A DNA stretch of 64,000 nt from Mesorhizobium qingshengii. Its GTDB lineage: Bacteria > Pseudomonadota > Alphaproteobacteria > Rhizobiales > Rhizobiaceae. Below the pieces are notes generated by a model, which was not told where the DNA came from, searched no databases, and was given only the letters and a program-made list of their open reading frames with translations. The stretch covers positions 124,001-188,000 of the forward strand of contig NZ_FMXM01000003.1 of assembly GCF_900103325.1 (NCBI RefSeq), read 5' to 3'. A program made the translations under genes and the position numbers. Of this stretch, positions 10,693 to 18,714 are shown in pieces (position 1 is the first letter of the stretch; every line of letters starts with the position of its first letter).

Positions 10693-10738
10693 GCGCATCG
10701 TGCTTGCCAAAATCGATTTCGATTTTCGGGCCAGTGCG
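10693..10738. repeat. Short intergenic palindromic repeat between pmtA and the FMN reductase gene
   Basis: An imperfect inverted repeat around AAATCGATTTCGATTT. Its layout (gcatc...gaaaatcg...cgattttcgg...gtgcg) resembles the repeat at 16961-17007, so it is probably a member of a dispersed rhizobial palindrome family. Confidence 0.45.
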
Positions 10739-10787
10739 TTGATTTGGGCGGGTCTTGGCTGTACCTGTCCGGGAACAAGGGTGGCCA

Positions 10788-11384
10788 ATGGCAGTGATCC
10801 CGAAAATCCTCGTCTTCGCAGGCTCGGTGCGCAGCGGCGCCTACAGCGGCAGGACCGCCGACGTGGCGCAAAAGGAGCTTGCCGTGCAGGGCGCCGAGGT
10901 GACCCGCATCTCGCTTGCCGACTATCCCCTGCCGATCCTCGATGAGGACCTCGAAAAGGAAAAAGGCGTCCCTGAAAACGCCATCAAACTTGGCCGGCTG
11001 ATTGCCGCCCATGATGGTGTGATGATCGCAACGCCGGAATATAACGGCTCCATCCCGCCACTGCTCAAGAACACGATCGACTGGGTGAGCCGGGTGCGCA
11101 AGGATGGCGGCCGGCCGCTCAGGCCGCTTGCCGGCAAGGTGGCTGGCCTCTGCTCGTCCTCCAATGGGCACTTTGCCGGCATCCGCTGCATCAACCATCT
11201 GCGCGCCGTGCTGGTGCGTTGCCAGATGGAAGTGGTGACGCCGGAATGCTCGGTGCCCGAAGGCGGCAACGCCTTCGACGAGGACGGCAATTTCCGCGAC
11301 GAAAGACTGTACAAATCGATGGAGCACCTATGCCGCACGCTGATCGAAACCTCGCGCATGCTGTCCACTCGGATCGAGGTGTGA
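10788..11384 (+). CDS. NADPH-dependent FMN reductase family protein
   Basis: 198 aa flavodoxin-fold protein. The FMN phosphate-binding loop is '[16 protein letters not shown]' near the N-terminus and the signature '[18 protein letters not shown]' is in the middle. Members reduce FMN, quinones or azo compounds with NAD(P)H; the substrate cannot be told. ATG 10788 is chosen over the upstream in-frame codon at 10755 because it is preceded by AAGGGTGG and starts just before the first beta strand. pyrF follows 41 bases downstream on the same strand. Confidence 0.85.
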   Translation: MAVIPKILVFAGSVRSGAYSGRTADVAQKELAVQGAEVTRISLADYPLPILDEDLEKEKGVPENAIKLGRLIAAHDGVMIATPEYNGSIPPLLKNTIDWVSRVRKDGGRPLRPLAGKVAGLCSSSNGHFAGIRCINHLRAVLVRCQMEVVTPECSVPEGGNAFDEDGNFRDERLYKSMEHLCRTLIETSRMLSTRIEV

Positions 11385-11425
11385 TCGCCGATACCATGCG
11401 GGTCCAATCCATACAGGCCAAATCC

Positions 11426-12109
11426 ATGCAGGAAAGATTGATCGTCGGCCTCGACGTGCCGACCGTGAAGGACGCCGAGAAGGCGGTGCGCGAGCTCGAC
11501 GGCGTCGTCTCCTTCTACAAGATCGGTTATCAGCTGGCCTTTGCCGGCGGGTTGGACTTCGCCAGGGAGCTGGCCAGCGGCGGGACAAAAGTCTTCCTCG
11601 ACATGAAGCTGCTCGACATCGACCACACGGTGGCCAAGGGCGTCGAGAACATCGTCAAGATGGGCATGTCCATGCTGACCATACACGCCTACCCGAAGGC
11701 CATGCGGGCGGCGGTGGAAGCAGCGCGAGGCAGCGACCTTTGCCTGCTTGCCGTCAGCGTGCTGACGTCGATGGACGAGCAGGACGTGATCGACGCGGGC
11801 TATGAATACGACCCGCATACGCTGGTGCTGCGGCGCTCGGAACAGGCGCTGCACGCCGGCATGGGCGGCATCGTCTGCTCGGCCGAAGAAGCGGAAGCGG
11901 TGCGCCGGATCGCCGGGCCCGACATGGCGGTGGTGACGCCGGGCATACGGCCCGCAGGCAGCGACCATGGCGATCAGAAGCGCGTGGTGACGCCGGCACA
12001 AGCGATCCGGAACGGATCCAGCCACCTCGTCGTCGGCCGACCGATCGTCGCTGCCGCCAACAGACGCGAAGCGGCCGAAGCCATCCTCGATGAAATGCGC
12101 TCGGCCTGA
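11426..12109 (+). CDS. pyrF: Orotidine 5'-phosphate decarboxylase
   Basis: 227 aa TIM-barrel enzyme for the last step of UMP synthesis (OMP to UMP). The catalytic signature '[12 protein letters not shown]' holds the D-x-K-x4-D arrangement; the phosphate-binding C-terminal part has '[17 protein letters not shown]' and 'VVGRPI'. The start at 11426 ([10 protein letters not shown]) matches the usual family N-terminus; an in-frame ATG at 11396 is possible, and neither has a strong ribosome site. It follows the FMN reductase gene and precedes a DUF1330 gene, probably as one transcript. Confidence 0.95.
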   Translation: MQERLIVGLDVPTVKDAEKAVRELDGVVSFYKIGYQLAFAGGLDFARELASGGTKVFLDMKLLDIDHTVAKGVENIVKMGMSMLTIHAYPKAMRAAVEAARGSDLCLLAVSVLTSMDEQDVIDAGYEYDPHTLVLRRSEQALHAGMGGIVCSAEEAEAVRRIAGPDMAVVTPGIRPAGSDHGDQKRVVTPAQAIRNGSSHLVVGRPIVAAANRREAAEAILDEMRSA

Positions 12110-12138
12110 TTTCCCAGGAACAAACTCGGAGAAAAAGC

Positions 12139-12426
12139 ATGCCCAAGGGATACTGGATCGCCCGCGTCGATGTGCGCGACGCCGAAGGCTACAAGGACTA
12201 TGTCGCCGCCGCGAAGCTCGCCTTCGACCGCTTCGATGTGAAATTCCTGGCGCGCGGCGGCGCGCATGAAAAGGCCGAGGGGCCTGGCCGCGCCCGCAAC
12301 GTCATCATCGAGTTTCCGTCGCTCGCCGCGGCACACGACTGCTATCACTCGCCGGAGTATCAGCGCGCCGTCGCCATCCGCCAGAAGGTCGCCGACGGCG
12401 AGATCGTGCTGGTCGAGGGCGTCTAG
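12139..12426 (+). CDS. DUF1330 family protein
   Basis: 95 aa, the typical size of this ferredoxin-like dimeric alpha/beta family, with 'GYWIARVDVRDAEGYKDYV', 'GRARNVIIEFPSLAAAHDCY' and 'SPEYQRAVAIRQKVADGEIVLVEG'. Function is unknown. Start supported by CTCGGAGAAAAAGC ahead of ATG, 29 bases after pyrF. Its TAG stop is the outer edge of a mosaic repeat (12423-12528), so the C-terminus may have been set by that insertion. Confidence 0.85.
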   Translation: MPKGYWIARVDVRDAEGYKDYVAAAKLAFDRFDVKFLARGGAHEKAEGPGRARNVIIEFPSLAAAHDCYHSPEYQRAVAIRQKVADGEIVLVEGV

Positions 12427-12528
12427 AGCAATTCCAGGAAAAGTGTGAAACGGTTTTCCGTCCGGAATTGTGTCAAAACAAAGAGTTAGAGCGGTTTGCC
12501 GTTTCCGTGAAACGGTGAAATGCTCTAG
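12423..12528. repeat. Intergenic mosaic repeat, family A, full copy with inverted ends
   Basis: A 106-bp element bounded by the perfect inverted ends CTAGAGCA and TGCTCTAG. The left half contains AGCAATTCCAGGAAAAGTG, then an inner palindrome (cggttttccgtccgg) and a right half with GTTTCCGTGAAACGG. Related copies are at 39979-40018, 41180-41258 and 43869-43922. It fills the space between two convergent genes, and both genes end with a TAG that belongs to the element ends. Confidence 0.85.
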
Positions 12529-13583
12529 GAGAAGAGCCGGTTGGCGGCGGTTTCAGCCAGGGCGTCGGCAAGGCTCAGGCCCCATTGCTGGCGGCAATAA
12601 GCTCGGAAATCGAAGCAAGGCAGGCCGGGGCAGACCTCGAACTCGATGAGGTGGACGGTGTTGTCGGCCTCGACCCTGAGATCGATGGAGAACACGTCAC
12701 GCAAGCCGAGCCCACTCATCAGCCGCTCGGCGATCGCACGAATCCTGGCGTCGGCGATTGGCTGGCCGTCGGCGACCGCCACGAGTTCCGGTTCGGCATA
12801 ATGTCCCGCCGCCTTCGCCGCTTCGCCGGTTTCACCATAGAGCGCGAGGCTGTCCGCCATGGTCTGGAAATCGCCGCCGGAATCGACAAAGGCGATGCCA
12901 AGCGCTTCGACGCCGACTCCCGGTGTCAGCCCAAGAAAACTCGCGCGCACATTGCGGCCGGCGACATAGGGCTGAACGACGACATCGTCGCGATAGGCGG
13001 CGAAGACACGCCGGCTGAGCTCCAGTGCGTGGCCGAGATCACTGGTGCGCGAATCCGGCCAGATGCCGATCTTGGCGCCTAGCCGGTTAGGCTTGACGAA
13101 CCAGCCGGCGGGCGACGACGGCGGCTCGACCAGCCATTCTCCGTTTCGCGCCAAACCGGCTTGCGGCACCGGCAGGCCGAGCGCGCCAAGCACGGCGCCG
13201 GAGCGGAACTTGTCCTGGCAGAGGGCGAACAGCGCATCGTCGGCGCCGATCGTCTTGAAGCCGCCCAGTCTCGCCAGAGCCGGTGCGGCACCGCCACGGA
13301 AATAGGCGACGCCGTCGGTCAGCGTCCAGACCATTGTGGTGCTGGAATTCTCGCTGGCGAGCGCCGCTGCGGCATCGTCGAGCGCGACGGGCGTGAAAGA
13401 CAGGCCGCGCGCCAGGCAAGCGGCGGCAAGCGCGTCGAACTCGAGCGCAAGGTCGGTCGACTGCGCCAGGTAGGAGGCGATCTCGGCGGCACGCTCCGGC
13501 ACATGACCGTCGGCGACCAGACGGTCGAAGCAGGCCCTCTCCGGCTCATGGACAAGGATCAGTTTTGGCTTGCGGCTCGACAT
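12525..13583 (-). CDS. ATP-grasp ligase-like protein (D-Ala-D-Ala ligase superfamily)
   Basis: 352 aa. The central and C-terminal parts look like an ATP-grasp fold: 'GWFVKPNRLGAKIGIW' (ATP lysine loop), 'DDVVVQPYVAGRNVRASFLG' and 'VFSIDLRVEADNTVHLIEFEVCPGLPC', where the metal-binding E-x-N of Ddl is replaced by E-F-E. The substrate is unknown; it should join a carboxylate to an amine using ATP. Start 13583 (MSSRKPKLILVHEP) is preferred over an upstream GTG at 13613. It lies 127 bases after the galactonate operon on the same strand, and its stop overlaps the mosaic repeat. Confidence 0.7.
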   Translation of the reverse strand: MSSRKPKLILVHEPERACFDRLVADGHVPERAAEIASYLAQSTDLALEFDALAAACLARGLSFTPVALDDAAAALASENSSTTMVWTLTDGVAYFRGGAAPALARLGGFKTIGADDALFALCQDKFRSGAVLGALGLPVPQAGLARNGEWLVEPPSSPAGWFVKPNRLGAKIGIWPDSRTSDLGHALELSRRVFAAYRDDVVVQPYVAGRNVRASFLGLTPGVGVEALGIAFVDSGGDFQTMADSLALYGETGEAAKAAGHYAEPELVAVADGQPIADARIRAIAERLMSGLGLRDVFSIDLRVEADNTVHLIEFEVCPGLPCFDFRAYCRQQWGLSLADALAETAANRLFS

Positions 13584-13710
13584 GAAACGAACGATTCCCG
13601 GCGCTACGATCACCTACCATCGCATGGCCGACGCAAACGGCTTTCGCGAAACCGACCCAGGCCAGACGCCTGCGTGACAGCAGCGGAAACCGAGGGCGCC
13701 GATCGCCCGC

Positions 13711-14595
13711 TCAGGCGATCAGCACCCGTGGCTCGAAGCGGCCGTTGACGGGGATGTCGAGCAGGAAGGTCATGCCCGCCTGCGGATCGAGCTGGCGCTG
13801 CTTCTCGTCCTTGCCCGACCAGGCGGAAGTGACCGCCAGCCGATCGGCGTTCTTGCCGACGAAGGCCGGACAGGATGGCTGCGTCACCGGCATGGCGACC
13901 GAGCGCAGCAACGTGCCGTCGGGGGCGTAGGCCTTGACCACCTTGCCGCCCCAGACGGCATTCCACAGCACGCCGTCGCGGTCGACGACCGATCCGTCGA
14001 CATAGCCCTTCGACGAGCGGTGATCGACGAACACATTCGGTTCGCCGGCAGGCAGGCCGGTCGCCGGATCGCAGGCGACGCGCATCAACAGCCCGGTCGA
14101 GGTGTCGGTGTAGTAAGCGAGCGCGCCATCCTGCGAAAAACAGATCGAATTCGAGACGGTGATGTCCGAAAACAGGCGGCGCAGCTCGCCCTTGAAAAAC
14201 CAGTAGATGGAACCGGCGCCCTTTTCCTCTTTCTTGCCCATCGTGCCGGTCCACAGGGCACCGCAGGGATGGACGCGGGAATCGTTGGAACGGGTGAGCG
14301 GATTGTCGGCCTCGATCGGCGTGTGCAGCGTCAGCCTGCCGGTGACGACATCGCGGACATGGAGGCCGGTCTCGGTGGCGATCAGCTGGCGTTGCTCGTC
14401 GATGATGGCGATGGCGCTCGCCATCTGGCCAAGCTCGTGGATTTTCAGCGCACCGCCCGCCCCGGCTTTTTCGAGAAGCTGTCCGTTGACGATGTCGAAC
14501 CAATAGAGCGTATCGGTGGCGGGATCGTAGCTCGGCCCTTCGCCGAGCTGGCAGACGTGGTCGGAAAGAACGGAAACGATCGCTTCGCTCATCAT
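13711..14595 (-). CDS. SMP-30/gluconolactonase-like sugar lactonase
   Basis: 294 aa six-bladed propeller of the SMP-30/regucalcin family. Motifs: 'QLGEGPSYD' near the N-terminus (metal Glu), 'SRVHPCGALWTGTMG', 'NSICFSQDGALAYYTDT' and 'DGSVVDRDGVLWNAVWGG' with the metal-binding Asp. In this operon it probably hydrolyses galactono-lactone to galactonate. Start at the ATGATG of 14595 with GGAGAAGC just upstream; it overlaps the dgoA stop by four bases, so it is translationally coupled. Confidence 0.85.
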   Translation of the reverse strand: MMSEAIVSVLSDHVCQLGEGPSYDPATDTLYWFDIVNGQLLEKAGAGGALKIHELGQMASAIAIIDEQRQLIATETGLHVRDVVTGRLTLHTPIEADNPLTRSNDSRVHPCGALWTGTMGKKEEKGAGSIYWFFKGELRRLFSDITVSNSICFSQDGALAYYTDTSTGLLMRVACDPATGLPAGEPNVFVDHRSSKGYVDGSVVDRDGVLWNAVWGGKVVKAYAPDGTLLRSVAMPVTQPSCPAFVGKNADRLAVTSAWSGKDEKQRQLDPQAGMTFLLDIPVNGRFEPRVLIA

Positions 14596-15230
14596 GCTTC
14601 TCCGAACACCGCATCCCAGGCTGTCACCGCCGCTCGGGCCCGCGCGGCCACCTCGTCGACGCTCATGCCCGGCTTGAACAGGCTGGAGCCGAGGCCGAAG
14701 ACCGTCACGCCCACCGCCTTGTAGCCGGCAAAGTCCTTTTCCGAAACGCCGCCGACAGCGCCGACCAATGTCTGCGCCGGCAGCACCGCCCGGATCGCGG
14801 AAATGCCTGCCGCGCCAAGCACGCTGGCCGGGAAGAATTTCAGCGCCGAGGCGCCGAGCCGGATCGCTTGGAAGGCCTCGGTGGGCGTGAACACGCCGGG
14901 CATCGTGACCATGCCGTGATGCATCGCGCGCGCCATCACTTCTGCATCGATGTTGGGGCTGACCAGGAGCCGCCCGCCGGCCTTGTGCAAGCCATTGACA
15001 TCGGCTGCGGTCAGCACCGTGCCGGCGCCGACCAACGCCGTCTTTGGAAGCGCCTCGACAATGCTCGCGATCGAGACAAAAGGCTCGGGCGAATTCAACG
15101 GCACTTCGATCGCCTCGATGCCGGCGTCGAACAGCGCCTGGCCAATCGCGACCGCTTCGGTCGGCTTGAGGCCGCGCAGGATGGCGACCAGTCCGCGCTT
15201 GAGCTTGGGAAAGGCTGCGGTCTGGCTCAT
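14592..15230 (-). CDS. dgoA: 2-dehydro-3-deoxy-6-phosphogalactonate aldolase
   Basis: 212 aa KDPG/KDPGal aldolase (class I, TIM barrel). Visible: 'VAILRGLKPTEAVAI', 'IEVPLNSPEPFVSI' (the NSP favours KDPGal over KDPG aldolases), 'GAGTVLTAADV' and the Schiff-base lysine in 'ALKFFPASVLG'. It splits KDPGal into pyruvate and glyceraldehyde 3-phosphate. It overlaps dgoK upstream by ATGA and the lactonase gene downstream. Confidence 0.92.
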   Translation of the reverse strand: MSQTAAFPKLKRGLVAILRGLKPTEAVAIGQALFDAGIEAIEVPLNSPEPFVSIASIVEALPKTALVGAGTVLTAADVNGLHKAGGRLLVSPNIDAEVMARAMHHGMVTMPGVFTPTEAFQAIRLGASALKFFPASVLGAAGISAIRAVLPAQTLVGAVGGVSEKDFAGYKAVGVTVFGLGSSLFKPGMSVDEVAARARAAVTAWDAVFGEA

Positions 15231-16180
15231 CGGGCAACTCCGGTTCTGGCGATCATGCCGTTTTCGCGCGCGGCTTCGATGAGGCCGGCGCGCACCGCTT
15301 CATCCGCGTCGACGGCGCGGACGGCAAGCCCTGCAAGGTCGAGTGCAGCCGAATAGAGCGAAGCGAGTGCGCCTGAAGCGATCAGCACGACCGGTGCATC
15401 GCCAGCGCCATAGCGGCGCTTCGCCGAGGCGATCTCGCCACCAATCAAAAGCCCGGACAGGCAGGCCGCCGCATCCTGCGACTTCAGGTCCTGCAGCAGC
15501 CCGGCCGCACGGATGGCAAACAGCTTCGACGTGACGTCGCCGCCCTCGCCGAGCGCGCGTTCGCACCATTGCCGGAAGAATGGGCTGCCCGCAGCGACGG
15601 GAGCGGGATGCTCGCCTAGCGAATGCTTGAGGATGGAATGCGCGGCCAGCACTGAGAACAACTCGCCGGTCGGCCAAGTGCCGAAGCCGGCAACGGCGCC
15701 GTCCTCGACCAGCACCCATTTCGAATGGGTGCCGGGCATGCAGACCAGCTGGCGACCCTTGGCCGGCAGGCCGGCGCCGGCAAGCTGCGTTTCCTCGCCG
15801 CGCATGACGTCGGGGGCATCGGCCAGACGCTGGGCGAGGCCCGGCACGATGCGGATGTCGCGGCTCTGGCCGGGCACAAGGGCAGCGCCACCGAGGATGG
15901 CACCGATCGGTGAAGGCACGCTGACATAAGGCGCCTCCAGCCAGCCCTGGCGGGAGCCGGCCATGCCGCAGATAATGACGGGCAGCGCATCGGGTGCCCC
16001 CATCGCCACCAGGTGTCCTTCGAGAATGGTCGAAAAGCCTTTCTGCTGCGCGGTGATCAGCCCATCGTCGCCACGGCGTTCGGCAAGAACCTTACCGTCC
16101 TTGTCGACCAGCCAGACCCGCATGCGGGTCGTGCCCCAGTCGACGGCGGCCACCGCCGGCGCGTTGCTGGCTGGGCTCAC
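15227..16180 (-). CDS. dgoK: 2-dehydro-3-deoxygalactonokinase
   Basis: 317 aa member of the DgoK family, phosphorylating KDGal with ATP. Motifs: 'VDWGTTRMRVWLVD' (phosphate-1 loop), 'ICGMAGSRQGWLEAPYV', 'CMPGTHSKWVLVEDG' and 'TWPTGELFSVL', characteristic of DgoK. The start is GTG at 16180, supported by GGAGG six bases ahead and by a GTGA overlap with the stop of the dehydrogenase gene. Confidence 0.93.
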   Translation of the reverse strand: MSPASNAPAVAAVDWGTTRMRVWLVDKDGKVLAERRGDDGLITAQQKGFSTILEGHLVAMGAPDALPVIICGMAGSRQGWLEAPYVSVPSPIGAILGGAALVPGQSRDIRIVPGLAQRLADAPDVMRGEETQLAGAGLPAKGRQLVCMPGTHSKWVLVEDGAVAGFGTWPTGELFSVLAAHSILKHSLGEHPAPVAAGSPFFRQWCERALGEGGDVTSKLFAIRAAGLLQDLKSQDAAACLSGLLIGGEIASAKRRYGAGDAPVVLIASGALASLYSAALDLAGLAVRAVDADEAVRAGLIEAARENGMIARTGVAR

Positions 16181-16944
16181 AGAAAACCTCCATCGACGAT
16201 CAGCATCTGCGCGGTCAGCATGCGCGAAGCGTCCGAGGCCAGGAACAGCACCGTGCCGACGATGTCGTCCGGCTGCATCACCTGCTTGATGCATTGCTTG
16301 GCGACATGGGCGGCAAGCGCCTGTTCGGTCACCCAGAGCTCTTTCTGCCGCTCGGTGATCACCCAGCCGGGCGCGATGGCGTTGACGCGAATGCCATCCA
16401 CGCCGAGCTTGCCGGCCAGCCCCTTGGTCAGGCCGAGGATGCCGGCCTTGGCGGCGGTGTAGGCCGGCATGTCGGGATGGTTGATGAGGTAGGATGTCGA
16501 GGTGAAGTTGATGATCGAGCCGCCGCCGGCCCGCTTCATGCCCGGCGCCACCGCTTGCGCGGTGAAGAAATGCGGCCGCAGATTGATCGCCTGGTTGTTG
16601 TCCCAGAATTCGACCGTCACGTCTTCGACGGCGTGGCGCTCGTCCCACGCGGCATTGTTGATCAGCACGGTGACATCGCCATGCGCCTCAGCCGCCCTCG
16701 CCGCCGACGCACGCAGGGCCGCGACGTCGCGCAGGTCGGTCTTGAGATAGAGCGGCCGGCGACCGAACTCTTTTTCGATGCGGTCGGCAAGGGCCGTGCT
16801 TGGGCCATCGGCGATGTCGATGAAGGCGACATTGGCGCCCTGGCGCACAAAACCCTCGGTCAGTGCCGCGCCAATTCCGGAGCCACCGCCGGTGATCAGC
16901 ACCGAGGCTTCCTTGAGGTCGGCAAAATGCGCCGATGGCATCAT
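16177..16944 (-). CDS. SDR-family dehydrogenase, probable galactose 1-dehydrogenase
   Basis: 255 aa classical short-chain dehydrogenase: cofactor loop 'GGGSGIGAALTEGF', 'NNAAWDERH', catalytic Ser in 'INFTSTSYL', 'Y-T-A-A-K' as YxxxK, and C-terminal 'MLIVDGGFL'. As first gene of an operon with a lactonase, dgoK and dgoA, it most likely oxidises D-galactose to galactonolactone (De Ley-Doudoroff pathway); substrate is inferred from context. ATG 16944 is chosen because GGGAGAG sits 8 bases ahead; the frame stays open further upstream through a palindromic repeat. Confidence 0.82.
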   Translation of the reverse strand: MMPSAHFADLKEASVLITGGGSGIGAALTEGFVRQGANVAFIDIADGPSTALADRIEKEFGRRPLYLKTDLRDVAALRASAARAAEAHGDVTVLINNAAWDERHAVEDVTVEFWDNNQAINLRPHFFTAQAVAPGMKRAGGGSIINFTSTSYLINHPDMPAYTAAKAGILGLTKGLAGKLGVDGIRVNAIAPGWVITERQKELWVTEQALAAHVAKQCIKQVMQPDDIVGTVLFLASDASRMLTAQMLIVDGGFL

Positions 16945-16960
16945 GATCTGTTCTCTCCCG

Positions 16961-17007
16961 GCGCATGCCCCGAAAATCGGACCGATCTTCGGGAAGGGAT
17001 CATGCGC
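16961..17007. repeat. Palindromic intergenic repeat upstream of the galactose operon
   Basis: The ends GCGCATG and CATGCGC are inverted, and the core pairs CCCGAAAATCGG with CCGATCTTCGGG. It lies 17 bases before the SDR start codon, inside the operon's leader or promoter. The layout resembles the repeats at 53664-53733 and 10693-10738. Confidence 0.7.
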
Positions 17008-17212
17008 AAATTCAAAATGCTCCAGCCTCCTTTGCGCGTCCTGAAGGACGCGTGGCGCTGTAGTCGGACCGGCGCGCATCCTAGCCAGACACGTCGTGCG
17101 GGCAAGGGCGAAAAGCCGGATCTGCGGGCTTATGTCAGACAAAACGACAATGCGCCGCACCGGACGTGCGCAGCGCAGTCAGCTGGATTGCTGGCGATGC
17201 CGATGTCGGCGG

Positions 17213-18562
17213 TCAGATCGCCTTGGCGCGCAAGGCGCCGCGAAAGGTATCGCGGAGATAGCCGAGCGTGGCGTCGGCATCGACCGGCTTGCCGAACAGA
17301 TAGCCCTGCCCGCCGGCACATCCGAACTGGACGAGGCGGTCGGCCTGCGCCTCCTGCTCGATGCCTTCGGCCACGACATCCATGCCGAGCCCCTCGCACA
17401 TGGCGAGAATGGCGCGAATGATGTGTTCCGAGGGACGGTCATCGAGGATGGAGGAGACGAAGGCGCGATCGATCTTGAGCTTGTCGAAATGGAATTCGCG
17501 CAAGCGGCCAAGCGAGGACTGGCCGGTGCCGAAGTCGTCGAGCGAAACGCGGATGCCGACGCGGCGCAGATCCTCGACGATCTTCTCGGCCGAGGCAGGG
17601 TCGTTCATCAGGCCGGTCTCGGTGATCTCGATTTCCAGCCGGCGCGGATCGAAGCCGGTGCGCTCGAGGATCGCCAGTATATGCAGGCCGGTGTTCTGGT
17701 CGACGAGTTGCGAAGGCGACAGGTTGAAGGACAGGAACAGGTCCTTCGGCCAGCTTCTCGCCGCCTCGGTCGCCTTGCGCAGCACCAGCTGCGACAGCGG
17801 GCCGATGATGCCGCGCTCCTCGGCGATGGGAATGAAGACCGTCGGCGGCACCGAGCCGAGGTCGCGATCGGTCCAGCGCGCCAGCGTCTCGAAGCCGATG
17901 GTGCGGCGCGTGTTGAGGTCGACGATGGGCTGGAAATGCGGCTCCACCTCACCGGCGGAGACGGCGCGGCGCAGCGCCTGTTCGATGCGGGTGACGCGCT
18001 TGGCGGCTTCTTCCATCTCGCGGGTGTAGACGACGACCCGGCCACGCCCGGAACGCTTGGCGTGGTAGAGCGCCGTCTCGGCCTTGTTGACGAGGATTTC
18101 GGTGGTCTCGTCTCCGGAATAGAACAGCGAGCAGCCGACCGAGGCCGAGAGCCTCGCGGTGCGTTCGCCGACATCGTAGGGCGCCGACAGGATCTCGATC
18201 AGCATGCGGGATTTTTCAGCCGCCGCTTCCTCGCTGAACACCATCGGATAGAGAAAGGCGAATTCGTCGGCGCCGATGCGGCAGACCGTGGAGTGGCTGT
18301 CCATCGAGGCGCGCAGCCGCATGGCGACCTGGATCAGGATATCGTCACCGGCCTTGTGGCCGAACAGGTCGTTGATCGGTTTGAAACCGTCAAGGTCGAG
18401 AATCCCGACGGTGAACGGCGCCGGGTCGTCGGCACGATCGCTGATCAGGCGATCGACCTTGTCGAAGAAGCGGCGATGGTTGCCAAGCCCGGTCAACGGA
18501 TCGGTGAATGCCAGATCCGTGCTGTCCCTGTTTGCCTGACCGGTGCCAAACGTTGTTTGCAT
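17213..18562 (-). CDS. GGDEF-EAL protein, probable c-di-GMP phosphodiesterase
   Basis: 449 aa soluble protein without membrane segments. The GGDEF domain (about 15-180) has 'DPLTGLGNHRRF' and 'LDLDGFKPIND', but the active-site motif reads GADEF, so cyclase activity is doubtful. The EAL domain (about 195-440) keeps the catalytic set: ETL in 'FETLARW', 'NLSPSQL', 'EITETGL', 'DDFGTGQSSL', 'KIDRAFV', 'EGIEQ' and 'GYLFGKP'. A c-di-GMP hydrolase with a GTP-binding regulatory domain is the likely role. The start has AGGGACACCG ahead of ATG. Confidence 0.9.
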   Translation of the reverse strand: MQTTFGTGQANRDSTDLAFTDPLTGLGNHRRFFDKVDRLISDRADDPAPFTVGILDLDGFKPINDLFGHKAGDDILIQVAMRLRASMDSHSTVCRIGADEFAFLYPMVFSEEAAAEKSRMLIEILSAPYDVGERTARLSASVGCSLFYSGDETTEILVNKAETALYHAKRSGRGRVVVYTREMEEAAKRVTRIEQALRRAVSAGEVEPHFQPIVDLNTRRTIGFETLARWTDRDLGSVPPTVFIPIAEERGIIGPLSQLVLRKATEAARSWPKDLFLSFNLSPSQLVDQNTGLHILAILERTGFDPRRLEIEITETGLMNDPASAEKIVEDLRRVGIRVSLDDFGTGQSSLGRLREFHFDKLKIDRAFVSSILDDRPSEHIIRAILAMCEGLGMDVVAEGIEQEAQADRLVQFGCAGGQGYLFGKPVDADATLGYLRDTFRGALRAKAI

Positions 18563-18714
18563 CGGTGTCCCTGTTTGTGACGTCGGATTTAGGTCCAGAT
18601 TGTCAGCAAACCCTTTAGGAAACGTATCCCCAAATCGATTATTCGCGGGTAAAGTGCATCACCTTCGGGAAGGTCGACGCGGCACGCGTCAAACCTTTGT
18701 TTTCAGGCAATTCT

